Assembly: GCA_041694635.1 (NCBI GenBank)
Contig: JBDNHI010000087.1
Span: forward strand, 1-24,397
Length of the DNA: 24,397 nt
From: UBA969 sp041694635
Lineage (GTDB): Bacteria; Planctomycetota; Planctomycetia; Gemmatales; Gemmataceae
Reading direction: 5' to 3'
The first letter of the stretch is position 1. Every line of letters starts with the position of its first letter. Of the stretch, positions 24,344 through 24,397 are shown piece by piece. The translations under genes were made by a program, and so were the position numbers. The notes beneath the pieces are model-generated. The model worked only from the letters and a program-made list of their open reading frames with translations, made no database searches and was not told the DNA's origin.

Positions 24344-24397
24344 CAAATTGTAATGATAATTATGGATTTTTACTTAATTCACAATTATTTACGAATT

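Noticed and set aside
24111..24397. Possible small RNA or gene at the right edge
   Set aside because: No open frame, hairpin or RNA signature stands out apart from a weak promoter match.

Overview
The window looks like chromosomal DNA from a planctomycete, most likely of the Gemmatales/Gemmataceae type but with an unusually low GC content (roughly 40%, estimated by eye). The signs are a prepilin-like DUF1559 protein ending in the H-X9-DG motif, a calcium-binding FG-GAP-type propeller protein, a ThuA-like secreted protein, and two large exported proteins that share an N-terminal Lys-rich stretch followed by an L-E-x-R-x-x-P motif instead of a classical signal peptide. No tRNA, rRNA, CRISPR array or insertion sequence was seen.

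Layout, left to right. (a) 1-4671, housekeeping: 3' part of ligA (+), the lemA / M48 membrane protease pair (-), and nadD (+). (b) 4672-12193, the accessory heart of the window: a 1257-residue multidomain enzyme joining a GH5 cellulase to a GH18 chitinase-like domain, with two CBM2-like modules, a Calx-beta and a cadherin-like/Big domain; a propeller protein on the opposite strand; a small unknown gene; a secreted calpain-like cysteine protease with an EF-hand; and the broken C-terminal remnant of an RMD1/DUF155-like gene. (c) 12294-17157, metabolic genes: a family III CoA-transferase (-), a periplasmic aldose 1-epimerase (+), pdxH (-), a ThuA-like protein (+) and a beta-lactamase-fold cyclic-nucleotide-phosphodiesterase-like protein (+). 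(d) 17229-19940, aconitase (-). (e) 20161-22219, the DUF1559 protein, a 53-residue lipoprotein and an RsuA/RluB-family pseudouridine synthase. (f) 22062-24110 on the minus strand: an anti-sigma-like membrane protein and its ECF sigma factor, translationally coupled by an ATGA overlap, and msrA.

Genes that act together: LemA with the M48 protease; sigma factor with its zinc-finger anti-sigma; and, by inference, the cellulase-chitinase with the secreted aldose epimerase and ThuA-like protein in polysaccharide and sugar handling outside the cytoplasm. Much of the rest is unrelated housekeeping genes in frequently alternating orientation, with long operons absent.

The best candidates for a second look are the GH5-GH18 chimera with its shared export motif, the EF-hand calpain with the RMD1 relic directly upstream of it, and the 158-bp convergent coding overlap of the pseudouridine synthase and the anti-sigma gene. 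All identifications come from reading motifs; no database search was run.
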